In this document: positions 1 through 7,365 of the stretch, piece by piece | Layout of the letters: each line of letters starts with the position of its first letter | Numbering within the stretch: position 1 is the stretch's first letter | Notes under the pieces: generated by a model | What the model saw: the letters and a program-made list of their open reading frames with translations, nothing else | What the model was told of the DNA's origin: nothing | Database searches by the model: none | Made by a program: the position numbers and the translations under genes | Assembly: GCA_017417025.1 (NCBI GenBank) | Contig: JAFPZY010000039.1 | Coordinates: forward strand, 1-46,564 | DNA: 46,564 nucleotides | Origin: Paludibacteraceae bacterium | GTDB taxonomy: Bacteria; Bacteroidota; Bacteroidia; Bacteroidales; Paludibacteraceae | Direction of reading: 5' to 3'

Positions 1-438
1 ATCAACCAGCGTATCAAGACCATCGAGATTCGAAAAGCCTTGACCGATGAATGGAAACGAGGTGGGATGAAAGAGGAAACGGATTACGCCGTACTGACCG
101 ACATCATTTCCAAAGCATGGAGCGGAATGACAACACGGCAGTACAAGAACCACAAAGGACTTCGCAAAGAAAGCCTGCGAGACAACATGACCAACGTAGA
201 ATTGATGCTCAACGGACTCGCGGAAGCGGCGGCCACGGAACTGAGCAAACGCGAGAATCCGAAAGGGTTTGTAGAGAACGCCCAAGTGGCGGAACGCGGA
301 GGAAATGTGGCGCATGTCGCGCGTGAGCAACTGGAGAAGGAACTTGGCGATACGGTTATCTCCAAGCAGCGCGCAGTGAACTTCACCGCCCCTCCCGAAG
401 AACTGCCGTTCAAGTCTGCGGACGATAAGAAGCAGTAG
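1..438 (+). CDS. Bro-N / phage antirepressor-like protein, C-terminal part (5' end outside window)
   Basis: The reading frame is open from base 1, so the start lies upstream of the window; 145 residues are visible. The sequence aligns along its length with the C-terminal half of the complete Bro-N protein at 32482-33390. Shared landmarks are WSG-T---YK-HKGL, LRDNMT--EL, LAEA and GGNVA--AR--LE. Proteins of this family (Bro-N, DinD/antirepressor-like) are usually phage-derived DNA-binding regulators; the DNA-binding N-terminal domain is not visible here. The gene ends in a Lys-rich tail and is followed by a strong intrinsic terminator at 466-499. It lies directly upstream of a secreted InlB-repeat gene, the same neighbour as the other copy. 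The family call is fairly secure; the function is not. Confidence 0.8.
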   Translation: MNQRIKTIEIRKALTDEWKRGGMKEETDYAVLTDIISKAWSGMTTRQYKNHKGLRKESLRDNMTNVELMLNGLAEAAATELSKRENPKGFVENAQVAERGGNVAHVAREQLEKELGDTVISKQRAVNFTAPPEELPFKSADDKKQ

Positions 439-465
439 TAACTGTAAAAAATATCTGTTTTTCAG

Positions 466-499
466 GCAACGATGCGAAAGCATTGTTGCTTTTTCTTTT
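466..499 (+). terminator. Intrinsic terminator after the Bro-N gene
   Basis: A 10-bp stem (466-475 with 480-489, one G-T pair) closes on a GAAA tetraloop and is followed by a T-rich tract to 499. It separates the Bro-N gene from the InlB-repeat gene that starts at 579. Confidence 0.85.
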
Positions 500-578
500 T
501 AGGCAAATCAATACTCATAAAAGATATACGACAAAACAAATAAACAACATAAATTAACCTTCAAAAAACTCAACAATT

Positions 579-3500
579 ATGAAACAAAAACTATTCTCAA
601 TCTTTTTCGCGCTCGCGATGTTGCTGCCCGTCAGCACATACGCGCAATGGCAAATTGCTAGAAATGGAACCTGTACTTCAGCGGAAATTGTGCAAACCAA
701 TACAAGTAAACGATTTAACGTGAAACTATATGGTAGCAACAACTACGGAGGTAATTTCTCTAATAAAAGTATATTCGTCGTATTAGGTATTGATATGGAC
801 TATGTTGATGGTATTAGAGGCACACATAGTTTTACAAGCCCTACTACCGGCTGCAGTGAGGGTGATAATTTCTTTATAAATCAGTTTAATAGTTCTACAA
901 ATTGGGAATATATTGATAATTCCTGGGGAAATATCACATTTACCTATTCAAGTATGGGTAATGACGGATATCCAAGATATAGAATTCAAATAACAGCCTA
1001 TGGATATTGCCAATACAGTGGTCTGGGGTGCATCAATCTTGAAGATTATGATAATCCGTGTGTTTTGGATGTGACTGTTCCTGTATATGCATATACACCG
1101 GGCAAAGCTTCCGCACTCACTCTGACCGACTACTATACCATTTCTGTAACTTCCAACGATAATACCTACGGAACTGTAAGTGGTGCCGGAACATACGCTA
1201 ATGGAGCTTCACAAACTCTTATTGCTTCTGTTACGAATAGCACACTCTATGAGTTCAAAGGATGGAAAAAGAATGGTAGCAGTTCTTATGTTTCAACATC
1301 TGCATCATATACGGTTACTGTGAATGCCGCTGATTCTTATGTGGCTGAATTTGCTCCCAAAGCAGCTACTCAATATACAATCAATGCCGAGTCCAACAAT
1401 ACCACTTATGGAACGGTTACAGGTCATGGGAGTTACTATGGGAACAACACGGCTGAACTTTCAGCAAATTCGGCCGATGCTCTGAATTATTATTTCCAAG
1501 AGTGGCAGAACAAAGCGACATCAGCCCAAATAAGCACAAGTAATCCATACTCATTTACAGTCAATGCCACTACATCCGCGATAACTTACAAGGCCATATT
1601 TGCCACCCGAGATGTAGTGAATATTACCGCAAGTGACGATATGGTGCTGACCAAAGCAGGCAGTTTTTGGTCAGTAGCTGGTGCCGGCACAGATAACACC
1701 AATAGTTATACTATGCAGATCCGTTTTGATGCCATTTCCTTGACCGGTACATTTAATAGCGGCGTAAACACTTCTGAAACGTGGGTACAGAAGGAAGGTG
1801 GCAGCAAGATTTACGCCCAGAGTTTCAGCACTGCTACTATAACAGAACCTAGTACAGGATTGCTGCAGATTGTAGCAACTATCATCGGAACTGACCAAAA
1901 GAAGTATGTCATAACCGGTTATTATGAGACACCAAAGACCGGTGCTTTCGCAACGTTCTCTTGGGATGACCCCGATGACGATATTACTATGGGAACGTAT
2001 GGTGATGGAGATAGTTATTGCACATCCTATTTCTCCCCATACGGAAAAATGTTTGTGGAAATGATTGCTCTCAATACCACCAAAACAACTAATAATATAG
2101 TGAAAATTTATATTCAAACTACCAATACAAGCACTTATAGTGGTATCACCTGTGCGGCGGCAGGAACATATCCGATGGCAAGTGGATTGGGTACAGCGGT
2201 AAATTCTTCTTGTAATGGAAACCCTTACTGGTATTGGACTATGGATCAGACAAATGTGGCAGTACCGTATGCCTATGACGATTACAGGTTGGGAGTATGT
2301 AATCTTTCAACCTATGGCCGCAATTATGTGGGTGGTAGTGAAAGTGGTAGTTACACTACATTCAACAGCAAGTCGGTTCGTGTATCGGCAGGTAGGGATG
2401 GTAAACCCTATGTGGAAATTTTCGACCCGTCCAATGGCAACTTACATGTTGTTATCGGTGCTCCGAAAGCGAGTCGCAAAGTGACGATTGCCAATCCGGG
2501 TAGCGGCAAGACCATTACGGTGAAGGACGCACAGAATAATACCTACGCCACAGGTTCTGAACACCGTATAACGGAAGGCACAGTGCTGACCATCACCGTT
2601 TCCACAACAGATGGAACACATATCACCGGCTGGACAGGTACGAACAGTGGCGATGTGACACCCACAGGCACGGCCAACACTTACACTCTTACTATCGGCG
2701 CACAAAGTTACAACATCGCCGCCACCTTCGAGGGCGATACCCATGCCATCTTATGGAAATCGGAAGACGGCACGTCCACACTTGAGACAGATAACAATGT
2801 CGCACATAACGGGGCGACCACATTCGACGGGACAACCCCGACCAAAGATACCGATGACGAGTTCACATATATCTTCGATGGCTGGACAACCCTTGCTAAC
2901 GGGGCGGGAACCTATTATGCCGATGGATCAACACCAAATGCCACTGCCGATGCCAATTATTTCGCCCACTTCGGCAAAAAGACCAACACCTACACTGTGA
3001 ACTTCAACGGAGCTGATGCCAACGGCAGTGTGACAGGCAAGGTGAAAAGCACAAGTGCATCCATCACTACCGGCGACAAGCAACCATACAACACCGTGCT
3101 GACTTTCACCGCTACGGATATCGCTACAGGCTATGAGGTGGATTATTGGAAGAACGGTGACGATCAGATTGCCGGTTCCACTGGACAGGCAAGTATTGAT
3201 TACACCGTCGGCACGAGCAACGACATCAAGGCAGTGTTCAAGCTGAAACATTACACCATCACATGGAAAGACGGTGACGGCAACACCCTTGACACGGATG
3301 ATGTGGAACACGGTTCCATTCCGTCTTACACAGGTGCCACCACACCGACCAAGACTGCAATAACAGGTTACACTTATACGTTCAACGGCACGTGGGCTCC
3401 TGAAATAGTTGCGGCGACTGCGGCTGCTGAATACACAGCACAATTCAATCCTGTTGCCAACACCTACGCCCTCACTCTTGACAAGGGTATTGACGGCACG

Positions 3501-4748
3501 GCAAATGGTAGCGCAACAGCCACCTACGACAGCAACACACTCACATCTGTAACCGATGCTACCAAGACCACAGGCAGTTGGACACTGAACGGCTACTTCA
3601 CGGCTGCCACAGGCGGCACTAAAGTCATCAATGCTGACGGTTCGCTCGTCACCAATGCAAGTGATGCCAACTACACATACACAAATGGAGGCCAGTGGAA
3701 ATACACTGCTACATCAAGCCTGACCTTGTATGCACAGTGGACGGAGAACATCACCTACAAAACTCTGAGTGTGAATGCGCAGCACGGAACAGTGACAGTG
3801 ACAGGCGGCACATTGTCATCAGAGGAGACTGGCGGCAAGACTTACAGCGTGGCAGTGGGCAGCACGGTGACTCTCAACGCGGCGGTGAACACCACACCGG
3901 CTGTGGACAAGTACTTCTACGAGTTCAAGAACTGGAACGTGACCGCCGGCGGAGTGACTGTGACAAACAGCAAATTCACCATGCCTGACGCTGATGTGAC
4001 ACTGGCGGCACAGTTCGGCATAGCAAGTACTATTGTGCTCAAAGACGGCGAAACAGACTTCTATGGCGCATACAGCGAGCTGGTGACCACTCTCAAGGGC
4101 GCAGCAGTGGATGTACGTCTTGACCGCAACGGAGGGCTGAAAAAGGACACATGGAGCACCATCTGCCTGCCTTTCGACTACAACCTTGAAGACACATACT
4201 TTGAGGGCAAGATCTGGACTTACCAGGGCGCAACGGGCGACTGGGAGAACGGACTCGACCTGCACTTCGCCAAAACAGGAGACATGGAAGCTAACACACC
4301 GTATCTCTACTACAACACGACTGCTGTCAGCGCAGAGGAACTGCTGTTTGACGATGTTGTCCTCACCGACGGCACTCCAAAAGACATACACGGAGGCAGC
4401 GTGACCTTCAAGGGGGTGGTGCAGAGAACACCGCTGACAGGAGGCGAGAACAAGAACAAACTCTTCCTGCAGGACAACATGATTTACTATCTTGGCAGCT
4501 CAGGCACCGTCGTCCGTGCATACCGGGCCTACTTCGAGGTGGACGAGCAGGATACGCCCGCAGGCATGCAGCCCAGAGTGCGCATAGTGATGCACGGAAA
4601 CAACGCCACCGACATAGAGGTGATTGACATGGACGGCGGCACACAGACACGCAGCAATGCGGAAGTGCGCAAGTACATGGAGAACGGCATCCTCATCATC
4701 GAGCGCGAAGGCGTGCGCTACGACGCGACAGGAGCGAAAATCAATTGA
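579..4748 (+). CDS. Secreted InlB-repeat (Listeria-Bacteroides repeat) surface protein, 1389 aa
   Basis: An N-terminal signal peptide (about residues 1-22, Lys-rich then hydrophobic, ending TYA-Q) marks it as exported. Two divergent InlB-type repeats lie at about 186-345 (pattern Y-I---S---YG-V-G-G-Y--G ... F-GW). A beta-rich region with two related halves follows at about 350-620. Further InlB/Flg_new-type repeats run from about 630 to 1130, for example I-WK--DG-TL-TD ... Y-F-GW and A-Y-A-F. A C-terminal domain (about 1150-1360) begins with a W-TICLPFDY stretch common in Bacteroidales surface proteins. The last 25 residues (ENGILIIEREGVRYDATGAK) match the tail motif of two other secreted proteins in this window. 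The role is probably surface adhesion or interaction, but no ligand can be inferred. The first 1.8 kb is clearly more A+T-rich than the rest, suggesting a mosaic origin. Confidence 0.85.
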   Translation: MKQKLFSIFFALAMLLPVSTYAQWQIARNGTCTSAEIVQTNTSKRFNVKLYGSNNYGGNFSNKSIFVVLGIDMDYVDGIRGTHSFTSPTTGCSEGDNFFINQFNSSTNWEYIDNSWGNITFTYSSMGNDGYPRYRIQITAYGYCQYSGLGCINLEDYDNPCVLDVTVPVYAYTPGKASALTLTDYYTISVTSNDNTYGTVSGAGTYANGASQTLIASVTNSTLYEFKGWKKNGSSSYVSTSASYTVTVNAADSYVAEFAPKAATQYTINAESNNTTYGTVTGHGSYYGNNTAELSANSADALNYYFQEWQNKATSAQISTSNPYSFTVNATTSAITYKAIFATRDVVNITASDDMVLTKAGSFWSVAGAGTDNTNSYTMQIRFDAISLTGTFNSGVNTSETWVQKEGGSKIYAQSFSTATITEPSTGLLQIVATIIGTDQKKYVITGYYETPKTGAFATFSWDDPDDDITMGTYGDGDSYCTSYFSPYGKMFVEMIALNTTKTTNNIVKIYIQTTNTSTYSGITCAAAGTYPMASGLGTAVNSSCNGNPYWYWTMDQTNVAVPYAYDDYRLGVCNLSTYGRNYVGGSESGSYTTFNSKSVRVSAGRDGKPYVEIFDPSNGNLHVVIGAPKASRKVTIANPGSGKTITVKDAQNNTYATGSEHRITEGTVLTITVSTTDGTHITGWTGTNSGDVTPTGTANTYTLTIGAQSYNIAATFEGDTHAILWKSEDGTSTLETDNNVAHNGATTFDGTTPTKDTDDEFTYIFDGWTTLANGAGTYYADGSTPNATADANYFAHFGKKTNTYTVNFNGADANGSVTGKVKSTSASITTGDKQPYNTVLTFTATDIATGYEVDYWKNGDDQIAGSTGQASIDYTVGTSNDIKAVFKLKHYTITWKDGDGNTLDTDDVEHGSIPSYTGATTPTKTAITGYTYTFNGTWAPEIVAATAAAEYTAQFNPVANTYALTLDKGIDGTANGSATATYDSNTLTSVTDATKTTGSWTLNGYFTAATGGTKVINADGSLVTNASDANYTYTNGGQWKYTATSSLTLYAQWTENITYKTLSVNAQHGTVTVTGGTLSSEETGGKTYSVAVGSTVTLNAAVNTTPAVDKYFYEFKNWNVTAGGVTVTNSKFTMPDADVTLAAQFGIASTIVLKDGETDFYGAYSELVTTLKGAAVDVRLDRNGGLKKDTWSTICLPFDYNLEDTYFEGKIWTYQGATGDWENGLDLHFAKTGDMEANTPYLYYNTTAVSAEELLFDDVVLTDGTPKDIHGGSVTFKGVVQRTPLTGGENKNKLFLQDNMIYYLGSSGTVVRAYRAYFEVDEQDTPAGMQPRVRIVMHGNNATDIEVIDMDGGTQTRSNAEVRKYMENGILIIEREGVRYDATGAKIN

Positions 4749-4842
4749 TAATTGACAAGTGATAATTGACATTTCATCGCGGGACAATCGCAGGCAGGAT
4801 GCCTGCGCACCCGGAGGCAATTGATAGTTGATAATTGATATT
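4744..4842. repeat. Heptameric intergenic repeats, attgata type
   Basis: Immediately after the InlB gene, 7-bp units related to attgata/attgaca are strung together at 4744-4770 and again at 4820-4842, flanking a palindromic element. Shorter stretches recur at about 5266-5280 and 33931-33945. No coding potential is seen. Confidence 0.75.
4788..4826. repeat. Dispersed palindromic element, copy 1
   Basis: An about 39-bp sequence contains the palindrome CAGGCA-gga-TGCCTG (4791-4805) followed by cacccggagg. A nearly identical copy lies at 5234-5272, each followed by heptameric attgata repeats. It resembles a REP-like intergenic palindrome that could fold as a short hairpin in RNA. Confidence 0.75.
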
Positions 4843-4884
4843 TAACGCCGGTACGGGCGACCGTGCCGGCACAAAACAAGAACT

Positions 4885-5007
4885 ATGAAAAAGACATATA
4901 TTTATCCGGAAATAGGAGTAATGACAATGGCAGCCGCCAATGTTCTGCAGAGCCAGAGCGGGAATAAGTTTGAGCCGGCGAAAGAGCCCGTCACCGACGC
5001 TGACTAA
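4885..5007 (+). CDS. Small peptide of the MKK-Y-xP type, 40 aa
   Basis: This 40-codon frame begins MKKTYIYPEIGVMTMA and ends EPVTDAD, with no signal peptide or TM segment. Short Bacteroidales proteins beginning MKK-Y--P----V and carrying a mid-length Leu/Gln/Ser stretch are familiar hypotheticals, often close to surface-protein genes. This resemblance is from memory and was not searched. The frame lies 136 bp after the InlB-repeat gene, within a repeat-rich spacer, with an A-rich sequence before the ATG as is usual for Bacteroidota starts. The function is unknown; a precursor-peptide or regulatory role is possible but only speculation. Confidence 0.55.
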   Translation: MKKTYIYPEIGVMTMAAANVLQSQSGNKFEPAKEPVTDAD

Positions 5008-5233
5008 ATACAACAGCTCCGCGCCGGAGGCAGACTTCGGCGCGGGGCTGACAGAAACTTATAGCGGGGGAGGGGATATGTTATTTTTTTCCATGTGACT
5101 TGGGGAGCTAACAGATATATAAATAAAGATTCGGGTTTCCCCTCCCCCTTTTTTAATTGAAAATGGATATTTCTTTGCTGCTGCATTTATTGCAGCGGCA
5201 TTTTTGCGGCTATATTCATTGCGGCTGCATTTG

Positions 5234-5272
5234 TCGCAGGCAGGATGCCTGCGTACCCGGAGGGAATTGATA
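5234..5272. repeat. Dispersed palindromic element, copy 2
   Basis: Second copy of the element at 4788-4826, with the same CAGGCA-gga-TGCCTG palindrome followed by tacccggagg and attgata heptamers. It differs from copy 1 at about two positions. Confidence 0.75.
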
Positions 5273-5294
5273 ATTGATAGTTCGAATAGTTTAT

Positions 5295-5411
5295 ACTAGT
5301 TTTACTAGTCCTTCTGGTTGTGCTAGTCATGCTAGTTTTACTAGTCCTCCTAGTTGTGCTAGTCATACTAGTTTTACTAGTCATCATAGTTTTACTAGTC
5401 ATGCTTGTTTT
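5295..5411. repeat. 9-bp ACTAGT tandem array with 36-bp higher-order period
   Basis: Thirteen consecutive 9-bp units, mostly actagtNNN or gctagtNNN, run without interruption. Groups of four units repeat as a 36-bp higher-order unit. Each ACTAGT is itself a palindrome, so the array is rich in self-complementary sites. Because nine is a multiple of three, frames stay open on both strands; the encoded Ser/Thr strings are not evidence of a gene. Confidence 0.9.
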
Positions 5412-5452
5412 TTACTTTTGAGTGATGGATTTTTTGTACTTGGGGGCTCTAT

Positions 5453-5490
5453 ATATATGAAAATCTTCTGAATATATGAAGACCTTCTGA
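5453..5490. repeat. 19-bp tandem duplication
   Basis: Two adjacent 19-bp units (5453-5471 and 5472-5490), each atatatga-a--cttctga, differ at only two positions. Confidence 0.8.
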
Positions 5491-5532
5491 TAAGGAGTTT
5501 GCGCACTCATGGAAAGACGTGGATAGAGAGGG

Positions 5533-5576
5533 GCTGTGAGGGAACTGTGAGGGAAGTGCGAGGGAACTGCGAGGGT
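5533..5576. repeat. 11-bp tandem array, ACTGYGAGGGA type
   Basis: Four 11-bp units at 5533, 5544, 5555 and 5566 share the consensus actgYgaggga. Three units of the same sequence occur at 23156-23188, so this is a dispersed tandem-repeat family rather than a single local expansion. Confidence 0.85.
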
Positions 5577-5657
5577 GCAAAGAAGGGATGCATAATAAGA
5601 TGGCACTAAGGTTGCATTAAAAAGTATTAAGATGACAGGCAGGGAGTTGCTGACATA

Positions 5658-5701
5658 GTAGTAACACGGTAGTGACACGGTAGTGATACGGTAGAAACAG
5701 C
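5658..5701. repeat. 11-bp tandem array, gtagtgacacg type
   Basis: Four 11-bp units (5658, 5669, 5680, 5691) follow gtagtRaYacg. The length matches the other 11-bp arrays but the sequence is unrelated. Confidence 0.8.
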
Positions 5702-5798
5702 GGCAAAGCGTTGGCGGAATACTGACAAAGCGTTGGCGGGAAGATAGCGAGAAGGTGGCAGCAAGGGGGGATGTTTTTTTTGAGGGGGGGAGTATAAT

Positions 5799-5985
5799 TG
5801 GTGGTTGAAGAGAAGTGTGGTTGGTGGTTGAAGAGAAGTGTGGTTGGTGGTTGAGGAGGAGTTTGGTTGGTGGTTGGAGAGAAGTTTGGTTGGTGGTTGA
5901 AGAGGAGTTTGGTTGGTGGTTGAGGAGGAGTTTGGTTGGTGGTTGAAGAGAAGTGTGGTTGGGGGGTGAGGAGGAGGGTGGTTGG
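5799..5985. repeat. 23-bp G-rich minisatellite, about 8 copies
   Basis: About eight 23-bp units of the form ggtggttgaRgaGRagtKtggtt. The conserved ttg falls at 23-bp steps (5807, 5830, 5853, 5876, 5899, 5922, 5945, 5968). The plus strand carries many GG pairs separated by 1-4 bases (GGTTGGTGG), the pattern of two-tetrad G-quadruplexes. All three minus-strand frames are open across it because the unit contains no stop, and 23 is not a multiple of three, so coding is unlikely. Confidence 0.9.
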
Positions 5986-6048
5986 GCGGCGGGAGGTGGC
6001 AATAATTGGCGGCGGGAGAGGAAAGTGGAAAATGAAAGTGAAAAAAAT

Positions 6049-6079
6049 TTGCATATATGAAAAAATAGCCGTATCTTTG
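6049..6079 (+). promoter_or_regulatory. Bacteroidota promoter of the TPR-ribH-aspartokinase operon
   Basis: TTG at 6049-6051 and TATCTTTG at 6072-6079 are separated by 20 bp, an exact fit to the Bacteroidota housekeeping promoter. The predicted start lies near 6086, giving a 5' UTR of about 105 nt before the ATG at 6193. Confidence 0.85.
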
Positions 6080-6192
6080 CACGCTAATTTTGGAAACAAG
6101 CGAAAGTGCACATAAAAATGCACAGGAACATTTGAGAAAAACAAGTAAGAATAAAAAACATTTGAGAAAATACTAATACATTATAAAAAACT

Positions 6193-6870
6193 ATGGCAAA
6201 GAAAGATTTTCAGAAAGAGGATGCACAGCTCGAGAACGTGAACGAGGTGCTCTCTACAGCAGGTCAGTGGATTGAGAAGAACAGCAACACTATCACCTGG
6301 TGCATGGTTGCAGTTATTGCCGTTGTTGTCGGCATAGTGGCAATCAACAACTACATTATCCGCCCGAAAGCCTTAGAGGCAAGCAACGAGAACGCAAAAG
6401 CGGTGAACTACTTCATGCAGGGCGAGTGGGAGAAGGCTCTGCGCGGCGATGATGCCGAATGTGCAGGTTTTGAGGCTATTGCAGACGAATACAGCCTTTA
6501 TCAGCAAGGCGAGCTGGCAGCTTTGTATGCAGGTATCTGCTCGTACAAGCTCGGCGAATATGAGGACGCAGCGCGTTTCCTGAAGAAGTTCTCTGCAGAC
6601 GACCTGACCATCGACCCTGCCGCGAGCATGCTGCTCGGCGACGCATACGTGCAGCTTGACGAGCTGGACAAGGCGGCGAAGGCATTCCTGTCGGCGGCAG
6701 CCTCGAAGAACGAGGTGATAGCGCCCATTGCGCTCAAGAAAGCCGGCATTGTGTATATGGAGCAGGGCGGAATGAAAGATGCGAACCGAGTTTTCACGCA
6801 GATCCGCGACAACTATCCCGCTTCGTCGGAGGCATCAGACATAGACAAGTACATAGCCTTAACAGAGTAA
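6193..6870 (+). CDS. Membrane-anchored tetratricopeptide-repeat protein, 225 aa
   Basis: A short cytoplasmic N-terminus is followed by one TM helix (about residues 34-52, rich in Val/Ile/Ala) and then a helical region with TPR-like repeats at about 105-215 (GELAALYAGICSYKLGEYED, LLGDAYVQLDELDKAAKAF, and a third repeat ending in the C-terminal helix). The architecture resembles YfgM-type proteins, which act as periplasmic chaperone partners of the Sec machinery, but that role is not shown here. It is first in an operon: ribH starts 3 nt after its stop. Bacteroidales genomes often place such a TPR gene before ribH. Confidence 0.8.
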   Translation: MAKKDFQKEDAQLENVNEVLSTAGQWIEKNSNTITWCMVAVIAVVVGIVAINNYIIRPKALEASNENAKAVNYFMQGEWEKALRGDDAECAGFEAIADEYSLYQQGELAALYAGICSYKLGEYEDAARFLKKFSADDLTIDPAASMLLGDAYVQLDELDKAAKAFLSAAASKNEVIAPIALKKAGIVYMEQGGMKDANRVFTQIRDNYPASSEASDIDKYIALTE

Positions 6871-6873
6871 GCC

Positions 6874-7365
6874 GTGACTACAGATTTGTCGAAATACGAC
6901 GCTTCGAAACTGCCTGGTGCTGATGTCCTTGCGCATCAGCACTATGCAATTATAGTGGCGGACTGGAATGCGGAGATAACCTACAAGCTCTCCAACGGTG
7001 CGCTTCACACGCTGCACAAGTGCGGTATAGACGACAACCACATCCGCGTGATACATGTGCCGGGGACAGTGGAGCTGACTTACGCCGCCGCGCGCTGCAT
7101 GGACAAGTATGACGCAATAATAGTCATCGGGTGCGTGATAAGGGGCGACACCCCGCACTTTGACTATGTGTGCCAGTCGGTGACACAGGGTGTGACGCTG
7201 CTGAACGCGCAGGGGAAGACCCCTGTGGTGTTCTCGGTGCTGACTGTGGACGACAAGGAGCAGGCCAAAGAGCGCGCCGACGGCAAGTTGGGCAACAAGG
7301 GGGTGGAAGGCGCAGTCACCGCGATAAGAATGGCTAACCTCAACATCAAAAGCAGGAAGTCTTGA
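6874..7365 (+). CDS. ribH: 6,7-dimethyl-8-ribityllumazine synthase
   Basis: Catalyses the penultimate step of riboflavin synthesis, condensing 5-amino-6-ribitylamino-uracil with 3,4-dihydroxy-2-butanone 4-phosphate. The 163-residue protein has the family's usual length and motifs: a substrate-binding W at the start of the core (ADWNAEIT), PGTVELTYAA, GCVIRGDTPHFDYVC with the catalytic His, and a C-terminal GNKGVEGAVTAI-M segment. Translation appears to begin at GTG (6874), 3 nt after the TPR gene, and it overlaps the next gene by 4 nt. The other riboflavin gene in the window, ribBA at 38 kb, lies far away. No FMN riboswitch was seen upstream. Confidence 0.95.
   Translation: MTTDLSKYDASKLPGADVLAHQHYAIIVADWNAEITYKLSNGALHTLHKCGIDDNHIRVIHVPGTVELTYAAARCMDKYDAIIVIGCVIRGDTPHFDYVCQSVTQGVTLLNAQGKTPVVFSVLTVDDKEQAKERADGKLGNKGVEGAVTAIRMANLNIKSRKS

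Larger units (their letters stand above)
5008..6048. other. Long repeat-rich intergenic region without a credible gene
   Basis: About 1 kb between the 40-aa peptide gene and the promoter of the TPR gene. It holds, in order: GC-rich hairpin-forming sequence (about 5160-5235), a palindromic element (5234-5272), a 9-bp ACTAGT array (5295-5411), a 19-bp duplication (5453-5490), two 11-bp arrays (5533-5576, 5658-5701), a duplicated caaagcgttggcgg motif (about 5704-5740) and a 23-bp G-rich minisatellite (5799-5985). Long open frames exist here, but they follow from repeat periodicity and have no start context. Confidence 0.8.

Noticed and set aside
5187-5471. Short frames on both strands across the ACTAGT array
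   Set aside because: A 9-bp repeat keeps frames open on both strands; no leader or homologue is recognisable.
5533-5985. A possible CRISPR array in the repeat-rich spacer
   Set aside because: The repeats are directly tandem with no unique spacers, and no cas gene is in the window.
5412-6144. Three overlapping minus-strand open frames of 150-196 codons with Asn-His-Gln-Pro repeats
   Set aside because: They are open only because the 23-bp minisatellite lacks stops in any frame; there is no start context and the period is not a multiple of three.
6080-6192. A possible FMN riboswitch in the leader of the ribH operon
   Set aside because: The 105-nt leader lacks the conserved RFN blocks; the ribBA start has no leader at all because it overlaps the previous gene.
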